A DNA stretch of 64,000 bases from Nitrososphaerota archaeon (GCA_027887045.1 JAPCJH010000001.1:372001-436000); one strand, 5' to 3'. Positions 1 through 7,577 are shown, counted from the first letter of the stretch. Program-made: numbers and translations. The notes: a model not told the origin generated them from the sequence alone.

Positions 1-1
1 C

Positions 2-172
2 GGGGCTGAGCTCGTGATAAGCGGTCCCTCCGACGCGCCAACGGCAGTCCCGGAATTTGGCACGTCAGGTGCCGCGGTCGTTGCGATACCCATCCTTGTG
101 CTCGCGATGGTCAAACTCCGCAGGCTTCGAAAGGGTAGCGAGATCTTCGGTCCCCAGCTACAGAAGGGGTAA
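2..172 (+). CDS. C-terminus of a surface protein with PEFG-CTERM-like sorting tail (5' partial)
   Basis: Only the last 56 codons lie in the window; the frame is open from base 2 to the TAA at 170-172. Visible are a motif VPEFG, a hydrophobic stretch of about 17 residues (AAVVAIPILVLAMV) and a basic cluster KLRRLRKG, followed by 10 polar residues. The motif, membrane segment and arginines in that order match the PEF/PEFG-CTERM signals that archaeosortases cleave, known from Nitrososphaerota and methanogens. The protein would be exported, processed and anchored at the cell surface. The function of the missing N-terminal part cannot be read. A plain C-terminal membrane anchor is the alternative. 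Confidence 0.6.
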   Translation, partial: GAELVISGPSDAPTAVPEFGTSGAAVVAIPILVLAMVKLRRLRKGSEIFGPQLQKG

Positions 173-275
173 TCGAAATTGTCATTCGTAGCCCGTTGGG
201 ACTCATTAGCGTCCATCCTTCGTTTCTTTCAAGAGGTTCTTTTCATTCTCGAACCCTGAACTGAAGCGCGGAACT

Positions 276-440
276 TCACTCCCTAGGGTTGCGATTCGCC
301 GTCTGAATTGCGATGTTGATTAGTTGTTTGGTTTTGCCGTTAAGTCCCGCGAGCGACAGTTGTGCCTCAACCAGGTCGTCGTACTTCGAGGCTAATCCGG
401 AGAATTCCTTTTCGAAGAGTTCGATGGGATTTGGATTCAT
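276..440 (-). pseudogene. Truncated carboxymuconolactone decarboxylase (AhpD-like) family fragment
   Basis: From the ATG at 440 the 54 residues include FEKEFSGLASKYDDLVE and KTKQLINIAIQTANRNPR, which resemble the first half of CMD/AhpD-family proteins. The family normally continues with a cysteine/histidine segment, but here a stop follows NPRE. In the next frame the DNA reads GVKFRAS, which looks like the family continuation G-V-x-F-H. This suggests a one-base frameshift, after which similarity decays. A TATA-like box lies upstream at 505-512. It may be a dead gene or a short expressed peptide. The family assignment is by eye. Confidence 0.4.
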
Positions 441-504
441 AAATAATCTGCGTTTCGGACGCAAACATGGCCGACAGCAAACGAGCCGCAGACCTGTTGG
501 CTAG

Positions 505-512
505 TATTTATA
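505..512. promoter_or_regulatory. TATA-like box, possibly bidirectional
   Basis: TATTTATA lies about 40 nt before the ATG at 550 on the plus strand and about 65 nt before the ATG at 440 on the minus strand. Its near-symmetry would allow either direction. Inferred from composition and spacing only. Confidence 0.35.
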
Positions 513-549
513 GAGATGAGGGTCCACCACACTGTCCAGCTCCTCTAAG

Positions 550-969
550 ATGACGCCATCTCGTAATATCAAAATTCTCGCGGTCTTGCTCGTCACGTTT
601 GTGTTCTGCGACATTCTCTTGTCACCGCTGGGATTTGAGACTCGCGGATCAGCGATCCTGACCAATCCCGCCTCGCTCCCGTGGCTCGGACTGCTATTCG
701 GCGGCCTCACACTCAATATCGTCTCCCTTATTCTTGTCTTCTTCAGAGCTCGGATCGCGTCGATTTTCGCGATAATCGGGTCAATCGGCTACATAATACT
801 TGGGTTTGCAGATCAGCTAAATCTAGTTACGTCGCTACCGCCTCCCCAATTGATTACGGACGTTGAAGTAATCACGATTGTTGTCTTGGTAGCGACAATT
901 CTATTTGCGTCAAGAGTTTACAGGGAGAACTCGCCCCATTCCGATGTCGGAAAGAACCAAGAAACATAA
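550..969 (+). CDS. Small four-helix integral membrane protein, unknown function
   Basis: This 139-residue protein has an ATG start 40 nt behind a TATA-like box. Four hydrophobic segments are visible at about residues 8-30, 43-65, 69-90 and 103-121, followed by a charged tail. No catalytic or metal-binding motif is apparent and I do not recognise the family. The radical SAM gene starts 18 nt downstream on the same strand, so the two may be cotranscribed, but nothing in the sequence links their functions. Confidence 0.6.
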   Translation: MTPSRNIKILAVLLVTFVFCDILLSPLGFETRGSAILTNPASLPWLGLLFGGLTLNIVSLILVFFRARIASIFAIIGSIGYIILGFADQLNLVTSLPPPQLITDVEVITIVVLVATILFASRVYRENSPHSDVGKNQET

Positions 970-986
970 GCCCAGGAAGCTATAGA

Positions 987-2156
987 TTGAATGTGATGCT
1001 CCAACCTTCTGAACAGTTTCACAGAGAGTATTTCGATTGGTCTGAGGAAGAGTTTGCGAATAGGTTCGTTGAAAAAGTCTCTGCCGGGAGACTTAAACAA
1101 AACCGAACCTATGTTGACTTGAAATTAGAGAAGAAGTCGCTAAAGCAAAAATTGCAAGCGGCTTACCTGGACGCCATCAATCTACCAAATCTTGTGAAAA
1201 TGCTTCCTGGACTTGCTGCCAATCCCAAGCCTGCGGATTACGTCGGATCTATCTATCGCTTTTTGAAGGACGATAGAGCTAGCGATCTTTTCCACTGGTG
1301 GAAGAAATTGAGACAAGGAACCAAGACCCCCCTTTTCGGGTCAGCCGACATAATCAACGTCTGCAATCTCAAGTGCGTGCATTGTTATTGGTGGACTACA
1401 CGAGAACCGACGGCTGGGGAGTTGACAGCAGAACAGTGGAGAATCGTAATTCGGAACTCCTTCAAGAAGATGAGGATCGCGAACGTTACAGTCGTTGGTG
1501 GTGAGCCAATGTTGAGAAAGGATGTCGTTCAAGTCTTCTCAGAGGAAATGAAGAACAGAATGAGTGTAGTTACAAACGGCATGTTCCCATTGATTGCCAT
1601 CAAAGGGCTTTACTTTGTCTCAATCGATGGGACGGAAGAGGTTCACAATAGCATTCGCGGTCCAAACACTTACGCGAGGATAAAGAAAAACGTGAAAACT
1701 TTTGCCGACGCTGGCGGAAGAGTTGACATTAACATGACGCTGAACACTTTGAATTATCAGACGGTAATGGACGTCATTCACGAATGGGATGATATCGCGG
1801 AGCGGATCAGCATTCAGTTCCATACCCCGTTCGTCGATAATGATCCCCTGTGGCTGCCGTTCGGAGACGAAAGAAACAAGACCATTGACAGCATTCTTGA
1901 ATACAGCAGCAGACAAAACAAGCACTTTGTGATAGATTCCAGCGAACAGCTTGAATTGCTGCGTGGCAATTGGGGGTACAAATGTCCTAACTGGATGATC
2001 CTCCCGCTAGACTACAAAGGCAATATCAAAATGCCGTGTTGCATGGGAAGCGCGAACGAGGGCGCGTTGCAACCACAGTGCGACAAGTGCGGAATTGCGC
2101 CCTACTCTGGACTTCTTGCAGAGTTATTTCCACTAGAAAAAGCCCTCGGGAATTGA
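987..2156 (+). CDS. Radical SAM protein with C-terminal cysteine cluster
   Basis: The protein has 389 residues. The 4Fe-4S/SAM motif CNLKCVHCYW (C-x3-C-x2-C) is near residue 126, followed by the SAM-contacting GGEP motif and a half TIM barrel (TNGMFP, VSIDGTEEVHNSIRG). Cysteines near residues 332, 351-352, 366 and 369 (PCCMG, CDKCG) form a SPASM-like or auxiliary cluster. This resembles the HpnH/DUF3463-like and SPASM groups, but the substrate cannot be predicted. The first ~110 residues are an unassigned helical region. Starts TTG 987, GTG 993 and ATG 996 are all possible; AGGAAG at 974-979 favours the first. Confidence 0.85.
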   Translation: MNVMLQPSEQFHREYFDWSEEEFANRFVEKVSAGRLKQNRTYVDLKLEKKSLKQKLQAAYLDAINLPNLVKMLPGLAANPKPADYVGSIYRFLKDDRASDLFHWWKKLRQGTKTPLFGSADIINVCNLKCVHCYWWTTREPTAGELTAEQWRIVIRNSFKKMRIANVTVVGGEPMLRKDVVQVFSEEMKNRMSVVTNGMFPLIAIKGLYFVSIDGTEEVHNSIRGPNTYARIKKNVKTFADAGGRVDINMTLNTLNYQTVMDVIHEWDDIAERISIQFHTPFVDNDPLWLPFGDERNKTIDSILEYSSRQNKHFVIDSSEQLELLRGNWGYKCPNWMILPLDYKGNIKMPCCMGSANEGALQPQCDKCGIAPYSGLLAELFPLEKALGN

Positions 2157-2278
2157 GTCGGAGAGGTAGGGCCCCTCTAGTTGTCGCCGGGAGTACTGAC
2201 CAAAAACTGGTGGGAAATTCGACCTCCGTTCTGTCAGCAAAATCTTAGATATGGCGTTCGAATACTTTGTCTGGCATA

Positions 2279-2881
2279 ATGGGGCCAGAAGTTCCAGGAT
2301 ATTCTACAAAGGAGTTGACAAAAGACACTTTGCAAGACTTCGATAGGCTATTCGAGACCCATCCAGCGCCAGGCGCTTATTCATGCTGGTGCATGCATAA
2401 TCACCGACCTTGTCCCTTGCCTGAGAGCAAGAAACTCCATTCTAGCGTCAAAAGAGCCGCGAGAAACCGCCAACAAAAGAGAGAACTCGTCGAGAACGGA
2501 AGATCGCACGGGATACTCGTCTACGCAGAAGGAGATCCAGTTGGATGGTGCCAGTACGGTCCCAAGGAGGAGCTTCCTCGCATTGATAACAATCGGAGGT
2601 ATCGCGGGCTTACCGCTGAAGGCGGCATGAACAGACTGTGGAGAATAACTTGCTTTGTCGTTGACAAGAAGTATCGCAAACGCGGGGTAGCGAGAGCTGC
2701 GCTGAAAGCGGCCCTAGAAGCCATAAGAAAAAAGGGAGGGGGTCGCGTTGAGGCCTATCCAATTACTCGCTGGGGAGCTTATGCAGAATACCGGGGAACT
2801 GTCTCGATGTTCCAGAAGGAGGGATTCAAGATTGTGGCCACCTTCGGGAAGCACAATGTTGTGATGCGAAGGACCATTTGA
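2279..2881 (+). CDS. GNAT-family N-acetyltransferase
   Basis: About 200 residues. The acetyl-CoA binding core is seen as ITCFVVDKKYRKRGVARAAL (strand beta4 and the R/Q-x-x-G-x-A loop near residue 128), then a helix and the C-terminal strand motif MFQKEGFKIVATFGKHNVVM. The N-terminal half has a C/H-rich patch, SCWCMHNHRPCPLP, near residue 36, which may bind metal. The substrate is unknown. A TATA-like CTTAGATATGG at about 2245 places transcription start near 2272, supporting ATG 2279; an in-frame TTG at 2267 would add four residues. Confidence 0.8.
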   Translation: MGPEVPGYSTKELTKDTLQDFDRLFETHPAPGAYSCWCMHNHRPCPLPESKKLHSSVKRAARNRQQKRELVENGRSHGILVYAEGDPVGWCQYGPKEELPRIDNNRRYRGLTAEGGMNRLWRITCFVVDKKYRKRGVARAALKAALEAIRKKGGGRVEAYPITRWGAYAEYRGTVSMFQKEGFKIVATFGKHNVVMRRTI

Positions 2882-2918
2882 TTGAGGGAGGCAAGGCTTA
2901 AGATAATTGTTGCATTTG

Positions 2919-3362
2919 GTGACACTGAGCAAAGGACTTGTTGCGAAAACTTCAGTCACAATCAACACCCCTGTTGCTAGAGTATGGAATGCGCTAGTGA
3001 ACCCAGAAGCCATCAGACAGTATATGTTTGGCACCAAGGTCGTGCCCGAATGGAAGAATGGCAGTCCGATTACTTGGAAAGGAGTATGGGAAGGGAAGGA
3101 GTACGAGGACCATGGCGTAATCCTTGATTTGGAACCCGAGAACCTTATTCAGTACAGTCACTTTAGTCCTCTTGCCGGGCTTCCGGACATTTCAGAGAAT
3201 TATCACACAGTTACTATTCAGCTCTCTGAGAAGGGAGACCAAACTCTTCTCTCACTTTCTCAAGACAACAACCCAACCGATCAGGCGCGTGAGCATTCTG
3301 AAAAGAATTGGAGAATGATGTTGGACAGCCTGAAGAAACTCGTTGAGGGTACGAATCATTAA
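2919..3362 (+). CDS. SRPBCC / AHSA1-like protein
   Basis: About 147 residues of the START/Bet v1-like fold. The start VTINTPVARVWNALVNPEAI is the typical first strand and helix of activator-of-Hsp90-ATPase-like proteins. ITWKGVWEGKEYEDHGVIL, LIQYSHFSPLAG, TVTIQLSEKGDQTLLSLSQDN and the final helix NWRMMLDSLKKLVE complete it. Such proteins bind small hydrophobic ligands, and no specific ligand is evident. The GTG at 2919 is chosen because a TATA-like GCTTAAGATAATT lies directly upstream; in-frame TTG codons at 2907, 2910 and 2916 also exist. The gene is monocistronic. Confidence 0.8.
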   Translation: MTLSKGLVAKTSVTINTPVARVWNALVNPEAIRQYMFGTKVVPEWKNGSPITWKGVWEGKEYEDHGVILDLEPENLIQYSHFSPLAGLPDISENYHTVTIQLSEKGDQTLLSLSQDNNPTDQAREHSEKNWRMMLDSLKKLVEGTNH

Positions 3363-3410
3363 CGGCAGGAGAGTATCTAAAGCGGGATAGTGGGTCTAAA
3401 GTCAGTTAGG

Positions 3411-3518
3411 TGGGCCGGAAGGGATACGCTTAGAATATTAGGCGAATCCTGCATTCCATATTGCGAGGCAAAGGGTTCGAGCCGGAAGGGGCTCGAATGC
3501 AAAAGGATTCGAATCCCA
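3411..3518. repeat. tRNA-like degenerate repeat, copy C
   Basis: Begins TGGGCCGGAAGGGATACG, very like the reverse complement of a tRNA-Ile 3' end (compare 8895-8911). It then has ~40 unrelated bases, then GGCAAAGGGTTCGA, and ends with GGATTCGAATCCCA. The order of blocks matches copies at 4463-4565 and 5297-5399, with more divergence. No complete tRNA cloverleaf can be drawn. The rest of 3363-3720 holds no convincing gene. Confidence 0.4.
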
Positions 3519-3720
3519 GGGAGAATGCTGGCTCTGACGGTTGCGAGCAGTCCCTACAACAAGGGCCTAACGAAGCTGATTGAAACGCAAGGAATGAACT
3601 CGTGAAAGATATTTAAGCTCTGAAGACGAATAGAATTCCACGAAACCTGCACAGAAGGGCACGCAGAAGTCCGCCAAGAGCACCACCGCGATCATCAAGA
3701 AGTTCAAGGGATTCACGGAC

Positions 3721-4128
3721 GTGGAACGAGTCGCGATGAAGGAGCGCATCCAAGAGCTGAAGGCGGCCGCGCGCCCCGGACCGGGGGCGGACAAGGCGGG
3801 CGGAGAAAGCGCCGTGCTCGCGAAGATCGCCGAGATGCCGGAACCGGATCGCACCATGTGCAAGCGGCTCCATGCTATCATCAAAGCCAGCGCGCCAGCC
3901 CTCTCGCCGAGACTCTGGTACGGGATGCCTGCGTATGCCAAGGACGGCAAGGTCGTCTGCTTCTTCCAAACAGCGCAGAAGTTCAACACGAGGTACGCGA
4001 CGTTCGGCTTCAGCGACAAGGCGAACCTCGACGAAGGCGCCATGTGGCCGACCGCCTTCGCGCTGAAGGGGTTGACTGCCGCCGAAGAGGCAAGGATCGC
4101 CGCGCTCGTGAAGAAAGCGGTGAGCTAA
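3721..4128 (+). CDS. DUF1801 (YdhG-like) protein, apparently without its original start codon
   Basis: From GTG 3721 the 135 residues match the DUF1801 fold: [44 protein letters not shown] and [14 protein letters not shown]. Upstream, codons from 3634 stay open and read like the family's usual N-terminus ([22 protein letters not shown]), but the first codon after the TAG is AAT and no start codon follows until 3721. The gene is GC-richer than its neighbours, suggesting transfer from a high-GC bacterium and partial decay. DUF1801 proteins are small, poorly characterised, often called iron-chaperone-like. It lies between tRNA-like repeats. Confidence 0.7.
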   Translation: MERVAMKERIQELKAAARPGPGADKAGGESAVLAKIAEMPEPDRTMCKRLHAIIKASAPALSPRLWYGMPAYAKDGKVVCFFQTAQKFNTRYATFGFSDKANLDEGAMWPTAFALKGLTAAEEARIAALVKKAVS

Positions 4129-4155
4129 GGACCGAGCTCCCCACTAGGCCCCGCC

Positions 4156-4449
4156 CTAAGCAGGATCGTCGGTCGGGACGAGGCGTTCCCGCGTGACGAG
4201 AACGCGCACCATCGTGCGCCGAACGAATCCCAGCCGCTCGACCCTCCGGAGATGATCACGGACGAAATGTCGCGAGGAACCGAGCGAGCGAGCCCCGAAG
4301 TATCCCTCACCTATCAGCCACTCCTGATACCTGAAGAGCCTTCTGATCCACGGCCCCCTGGTCCTCTCGCTGCTCAGCTTGTATAGCATCTGCACGACGC
4401 AGGGCATCCCTTCATAGTCTCCTGTGCCAAGGGAATGAGCTGGAATCAT
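4156..4449 (-). CDS. Hypothetical 97-residue basic protein, winged-helix-like C-terminus
   Basis: From the ATG at 4449 the product is arginine-rich. The segment SSRHFVRDHLRRVERLGFV near residues 60-78 reads like the recognition helix and wing of a winged-helix DNA-binding domain. I do not recognise a family. The frame stays open upstream through the repeat to 4710, but that part overlaps the RelE gene and looks non-coding. It could be a remnant of a mobile element regulator or a chance frame in GC-rich DNA. Confidence 0.3.
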   Translation of the reverse strand: MIPAHSLGTGDYEGMPCVVQMLYKLSSERTRGPWIRRLFRYQEWLIGEGYFGARSLGSSRHFVRDHLRRVERLGFVRRTMVRVLVTRERLVPTDDPA

Positions 4450-4462
4450 AACGGAATGAAGT

Positions 4463-4565
4463 GGATGGGCCGGAAGGGGCTCGTCAAGTTTCCATGACCA
4501 AATTTCAGGCCCAAAGGCTTGGCCCGCCAAGGGTTCGGGTCGGCCTGGATTCGAACGCTTGGCCT
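4463..4565. repeat. tRNA-like repeat, copy A (left of toxin-antitoxin pair)
   Basis: A 103-bp unit in the same orientation as 5297-5399, with about 86 of 103 positions identical by eye and no gaps. It starts GGATGGGCCGGAAGGG and ends GATTCGAACGCTTGGCCT. Both ends match the reverse complement of the tRNA-Ile 3' half at 8894-8923; about 65 bp of unrelated sequence separates them. Together with copy B it frames the RelE/AbrB genes. Confidence 0.65.
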
Positions 4566-4610
4566 CCAAGAGGCTTGGTACCTGATTGTCGCGACTGCTG
4601 AGAAAGAGAC

Positions 4611-4868
4611 CTACTCGTAAGCCTCTTTCCGATGCTCGAAACGAAGTAGAATTAACCTGTCTCCCTGGACGGCGTAGATCAATCTGTAAGGTTTGATTCG
4701 GATTGACCACTCTCCTTTCAGGCCATACCTGAGTGGTTTCCCGAATTCTGGGTTCTCCGCTATCTTCTCTATTTGCTTCCTTAGTCTACCCTTAACAGAA
4801 TTGTCTCGAATCTTCCTTACGTCGCGTTCGAACTTTTGCGTGTAGACTATTGCTCTAATATCTACCAT
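4611..4868 (-). CDS. relE: RelE/ParE-family toxin
   Basis: This 85-residue protein matches the RelE/ParE length. It starts VYTQKFERDVRKI, continues with a helix (KGRLRKQIEKIAENP) and carries the core GKPLRYGLKGEWSIRIKPYRLIYAV and LLRFEHRKEAY. These give the arginine, histidine and terminal tyrosine typical of ribosome-dependent mRNA interferases. It should cleave mRNA on the ribosome unless bound by its antitoxin. The start overlaps the stop of the AbrB-type gene by 7 nt, so the pair is one operon. Catalytic activity is inferred from motifs only. Confidence 0.85.
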   Translation of the reverse strand: MVDIRAIVYTQKFERDVRKIRDNSVKGRLRKQIEKIAENPEFGKPLRYGLKGEWSIRIKPYRLIYAVQGDRLILLRFEHRKEAYE

Positions 4869-5143
4869 TCTTTCAGCTCTTTGAAGAAAGCCTCCTTGGA
4901 GCGGACGCTATACCTCCCCTCTTCGATGTCCTTCCAAGCCTCTTCAACGAGCCTGAGACTCTTCAAGTCTTCAGCAGACAAGCCGGACTCCATCTTCTTC
5001 AGTACTATCATGCCATTCTGAGCTGCCACGGCAAGAACGCTCCCTTCCTTGATATCGAACTTCTTCCTTATCTTGGTTGGTATTACTATCTGCCCTTTTG
5101 AGCTGGCCCTCGTGAACTCTATTTCCTGAGCTCGACCTCCCAT
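4862..5143 (-). CDS. AbrB/SpoVT-domain antitoxin
   Basis: This 93-residue protein has a swapped-hairpin SpoVT-AbrB domain at residues 8-52 (ASSKGQIVIPTKIRKKFDIK, then VLAVAAQNGMIVLKKM). A helical acidic tail (SAEDLKSLRLVEEAW, FFKELKEW) is the probable toxin-binding part. It neutralises the RelE-like toxin and should repress the operon. A 15-bp palindrome at 5148-5162 lies between the TATA-like element (5166-5173) and the start codon, a suitable autoregulatory operator. AbrB-RelE pairings are known in archaea. Confidence 0.85.
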   Translation of the reverse strand: MGGRAQEIEFTRASSKGQIVIPTKIRKKFDIKEGSVLAVAAQNGMIVLKKMESGLSAEDLKSLRLVEEAWKDIEEGRYSVRSKEAFFKELKEW

Positions 5144-5147
5144 ATGG

Positions 5148-5162
5148 GTAAGAAATTCTTAC
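5148..5162. promoter_or_regulatory. Operator-like palindrome of the toxin-antitoxin operon
   Basis: GTAAGAA-A-TTCTTAC is a perfect inverted repeat of 7-bp arms around one base. It ends 4 bp from the antitoxin ATG and sits just downstream of a minus-strand TATA-like CTTATATC (5166-5173), so a bound protein would cover the transcription start. Confidence 0.6.
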
Positions 5163-5296
5163 ACAGATATAAGCGTTTCAGTGTGGCAATATTCCCTACG
5201 GTCGCCGAAGCTTCCATGCGGGCAAGGGTCCACTCCTCCCGCGAACGGCTTCACCCCGACAGCGGCACAACGGAGTTCAATTCGAGTTATTTCAAA

Positions 5297-5399
5297 GGAT
5301 GGGCCGGAAGGGATTCGTCAAGTGTCCTTGACCAAAAACCAGGCTCAAACCTGTGGCCTGCCAAGGGTTCGGGCGGGCTTAGATTCGAACGCTTGGCCT
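5297..5399. repeat. tRNA-like repeat, copy B (right of toxin-antitoxin pair)
   Basis: Same length, orientation and block order as copy A: GGATGGGCCGGAAGGGATTCG, then CCTTGACCAAAAACCAGGC, GCCAAGGGTTCGGG and GATTCGAACGCTTGGCCT. The first 17 bases after GGAT match the tRNA-Ile 3' end at 8895-8911 more closely than copy A does. Bases 5400-5632 hold no gene; GGCTAG-TT-CTAGCC near 5538-5551 is a small hairpin that could end the minus-strand cupredoxin transcript. Confidence 0.65.
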
Positions 5400-5632
5400 G
5401 GATTTCGTCCCCTCGCTACCTCGTTTTAGTGAAATTCGTCTGGATCGCAATAGCGGAAGCGGGATTCTCAGGCACAGGGAGTCTAGCCTAGCCTGTCCCA
5501 GTACTCGATTGGCACAACGAGACTGAAAATATTGCTTTGAGGGGCTAGTTCTAGCCAAAGTAAGATGGCGGGTGGAACCACATGTAGGTCGGAAACGCCC
5601 CTATCTTCTCATGAAATCTGAGGAGCCGAATG

Positions 5633-6430
5633 CTAACCAGAGGTTACAACTACCGTACCTATCATCCATGGATGGATGGTGCAGTAGTATTGGTAGGTCC
5701 CTGCCTGCGTGAAGGTGTAACTGAAGGTTCCTCCACTGGCGATGTTCCCAGAATCAAAGAGGCTACTTCCTTTGCTGGTCACGGTGTGCGTGCTCCCATC
5801 TCCGTTGGACCAGGTAACAGTCTGTCCAACCTTGGCGGTGAAGTTGGACGGAGAAAAGTAACCCGCCGCGTTACCTTGGGTCCCTGCACCCTGTACTATC
5901 ACGATGTTCGCAGTCTTTCCCACGTTTCCAAGAAGACGAACTTCAGTCGCCCCCGCAAAGACGCCCACTACCAGAGCTCCTGTGATGAAACCTACCATGA
6001 CTAATGCGAAGAAGCTTGACCTCGGAATCGTCTTGCCGACAGCGATAACAGTGCCCTTGCGCCAGAACGTTCTCACCCCTAGGACGGAATAGACGATCGT
6101 GGTAATCAGGGAAAAGACGACGGTGACAACGGCGAAGAACATCGAAAAGCTGGATGGATTTCCTATGGTCTCCTCGAGGAAGGAACCGAAGAAGAGCAAG
6201 AAGATTCCGCTAAGAATAATCGAACCGACAAATGCAAACCTGTTCATCCTCCACACGCCGTACGCGAGAACCAGAAACAAAACCATGAACGGAATCAGCA
6301 TGAATATGAAAGTAGCCCCTGTCGGGAGAACGGTGATTGTAATGTAGAGGAGGTAAAGGCCTGAATAGAGTAACCCTACGAGAGGGACAAGGACTTCAGG
6401 GGATTTTCGAGAAATCATGTTTTCGGTCAT
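5633..6430 (-). CDS. Membrane protein with C-terminal cupredoxin domain
   Basis: This 265-residue protein has hydrophobic segments at about residues 14-34, 39-57, 64-84, 96-118 and 138-158. They precede an external plastocyanin-like domain (VIVQGAGTQGNAAGYF onward). Type 1 copper ligands are visible as His in STHTVTS and Cys-x3-His-x3-Met in YYCTIHPWM near the end. It should carry electrons on the outer face of the membrane. The start overlaps the stop of the upstream methyltransferase gene by 4 nt, so the two are cotranscribed, though no functional link is obvious. Membrane-fused cupredoxins are frequent in Nitrososphaerota. Confidence 0.85.
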   Translation of the reverse strand: MTENMISRKSPEVLVPLVGLLYSGLYLLYITITVLPTGATFIFMLIPFMVLFLVLAYGVWRMNRFAFVGSIILSGIFLLFFGSFLEETIGNPSSFSMFFAVVTVVFSLITTIVYSVLGVRTFWRKGTVIAVGKTIPRSSFFALVMVGFITGALVVGVFAGATEVRLLGNVGKTANIVIVQGAGTQGNAAGYFSPSNFTAKVGQTVTWSNGDGSTHTVTSKGSSLFDSGNIASGGTFSYTFTQAGTYQYYCTIHPWMIGTVVVTSG

Positions 6431-7524
6431 GCCTTCTTTTGAGCGAAAACGACACGGAAAGGAGTCGGAGGTAGCGGGAATATCTCGACCTTCGAGTAGC
6501 CGACTCGTTCAAGAATTCTCTGGTAATCAGAGAAAGTGTACGCATTTCCTGCCTCGGTCGAGGCTAACATCACTAGGCTGAACTCCACCGAGTTCGGTGG
6601 AGAGACGCGATCCTCGTTCGAGATGACCTCAAGGAATACAGCTCTACCGCCCGGCTTCAGGGCTCTGAAAATTCTTGACAGGAAGACCTCGATGCTGTCG
6701 GGGCCGAAGTGATGCAGGAAATTGGTTATTAGCACAACGTCGTAATCATTTCCCAACTCCACTCCAAACGCATCCCCAGGAACGACGGAGTATCTATCGG
6801 CGACGCCGTCGAACCGCGCATTTTCTCGTGCGATTGGCAGGACGTTCTGCCAATCCACCGCAACGACCCTCGAATTTGGATACCGCTTGGCCACGGCGAT
6901 GCCGTATAACCCGCTCCCTGCCGCAACGTCAAGAACCTTCCAGCTAGCTCTTGTGTCTCCGCCCAGCATTGAGGCGAGCGATTCAGCGGGCATTCTCACA
7001 ATCGGGGTCATCGCCCGAGCAAAAGTCGCCCACACGGGATGCTCGGGGGCTAGCACCCCTCCCTTCTCCAGCATCGTTGTTCCTTTGCGCACGACAGATG
7101 CCAGATCCTTGAATCCATCAACGTTCGCCGGGGAGAGAAAGACTTCAACAGTGCCACCCATGTAAAGGGGCGAACTTTTGTCCAAGAAAGTCTTCGAGTC
7201 GGGAGTCAGCTTGTAGCCGTCAGTCTTAAGCTTCTCAAGGAAGCCCATCGTCACCAAGAAATTGCATAGGATACGGATTCCACGGGGCGACGCGTTGCAC
7301 CGACGGGCGATTACTTCTGCCTCCGCTCCTCCACCGATGGCGGTGAACAGGTCCAGCTGGATAGCAGCCTTCAGCGATTCCGTCCTATGAAATGCATTAA
7401 CAGCCTGAAAGAACATGTCCAAGAACGGTGGCTGAGCCACTGGTCCTGGACCCTCCTCTTTGGCGGTCATCGCCAAAGAGCGCGCCTCCAGATTTTTGCC
7501 CCGACCACGACTAATACCTGACAT
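6427..7524 (-). CDS. SAM-dependent O-methyltransferase (plant-OMT/caffeate-OMT-like)
   Basis: 365 residues to the first ATG. An N-terminal winged-helix dimerisation domain (AFHRTESLKAAIQLDLFTAI, GIRILCNFLVTMGFLEK) is followed by a Rossmann methyltransferase domain with motif I VLDVAAGSGLYGIAVAK, acidic motif II VVAVDW, NFLHHFG and LKPGGRAVFLEV. It methylates a small molecule that cannot be named. The ATG at 7470 (MTAKEEG) is an alternative start, because the TATA-like GATATAAA at 7532-7539 would place transcription start near 7510. It is divergent from a PadR-type gene, which probably regulates it. Confidence 0.85.
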   Translation of the reverse strand: MSGISRGRGKNLEARSLAMTAKEEGPGPVAQPPFLDMFFQAVNAFHRTESLKAAIQLDLFTAIGGGAEAEVIARRCNASPRGIRILCNFLVTMGFLEKLKTDGYKLTPDSKTFLDKSSPLYMGGTVEVFLSPANVDGFKDLASVVRKGTTMLEKGGVLAPEHPVWATFARAMTPIVRMPAESLASMLGGDTRASWKVLDVAAGSGLYGIAVAKRYPNSRVVAVDWQNVLPIARENARFDGVADRYSVVPGDAFGVELGNDYDVVLITNFLHHFGPDSIEVFLSRIFRALKPGGRAVFLEVISNEDRVSPPNSVEFSLVMLASTEAGNAYTFSDYQRILERVGYSKVEIFPLPPTPFRVVFAQKKA

Positions 7525-7532
7525 TGAGAGGA

Positions 7533-7577
7533 TTTATATCAGTCAGGCAGGAGCAGATAGTCACAGATTGTGACTAT
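7533..7577 (+). promoter_or_regulatory. PadR-type promoter and 9-bp-arm palindromic operator
   Basis: TTTATAT at 7533-7539 is followed by a perfect inverted repeat ATAGTCACA-GAT-TGTGACTAT at 7557-7577. The repeat covers the predicted transcription start and reaches into the ATG at 7576. The same TATA-like element could serve the divergent methyltransferase gene. PadR dimers typically bind such long palindromes, so autorepression and control of the neighbour are likely. Confidence 0.6.

Noticed and set aside
3567-4043. 158- and 118-residue minus-strand frames opposite the DUF1801 gene
   Set aside because: Shadow frames of a GC-rich gene; the plus strand encodes recognisable DUF1801 motifs.
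3411-5399. CRISPR array
   Set aside because: The repeats are ~100 bp, only three or four copies, irregularly spaced and tRNA-like; no cas gene is present.
5144-5491. Plus-strand frame across copy B of the tRNA-like repeat
   Set aside because: Runs through the operator and repeat, with no family resemblance.
5633-6004. Plus-strand frame opposite the cupredoxin domain
   Set aside because: Antisense shadow of a well supported copper protein gene.
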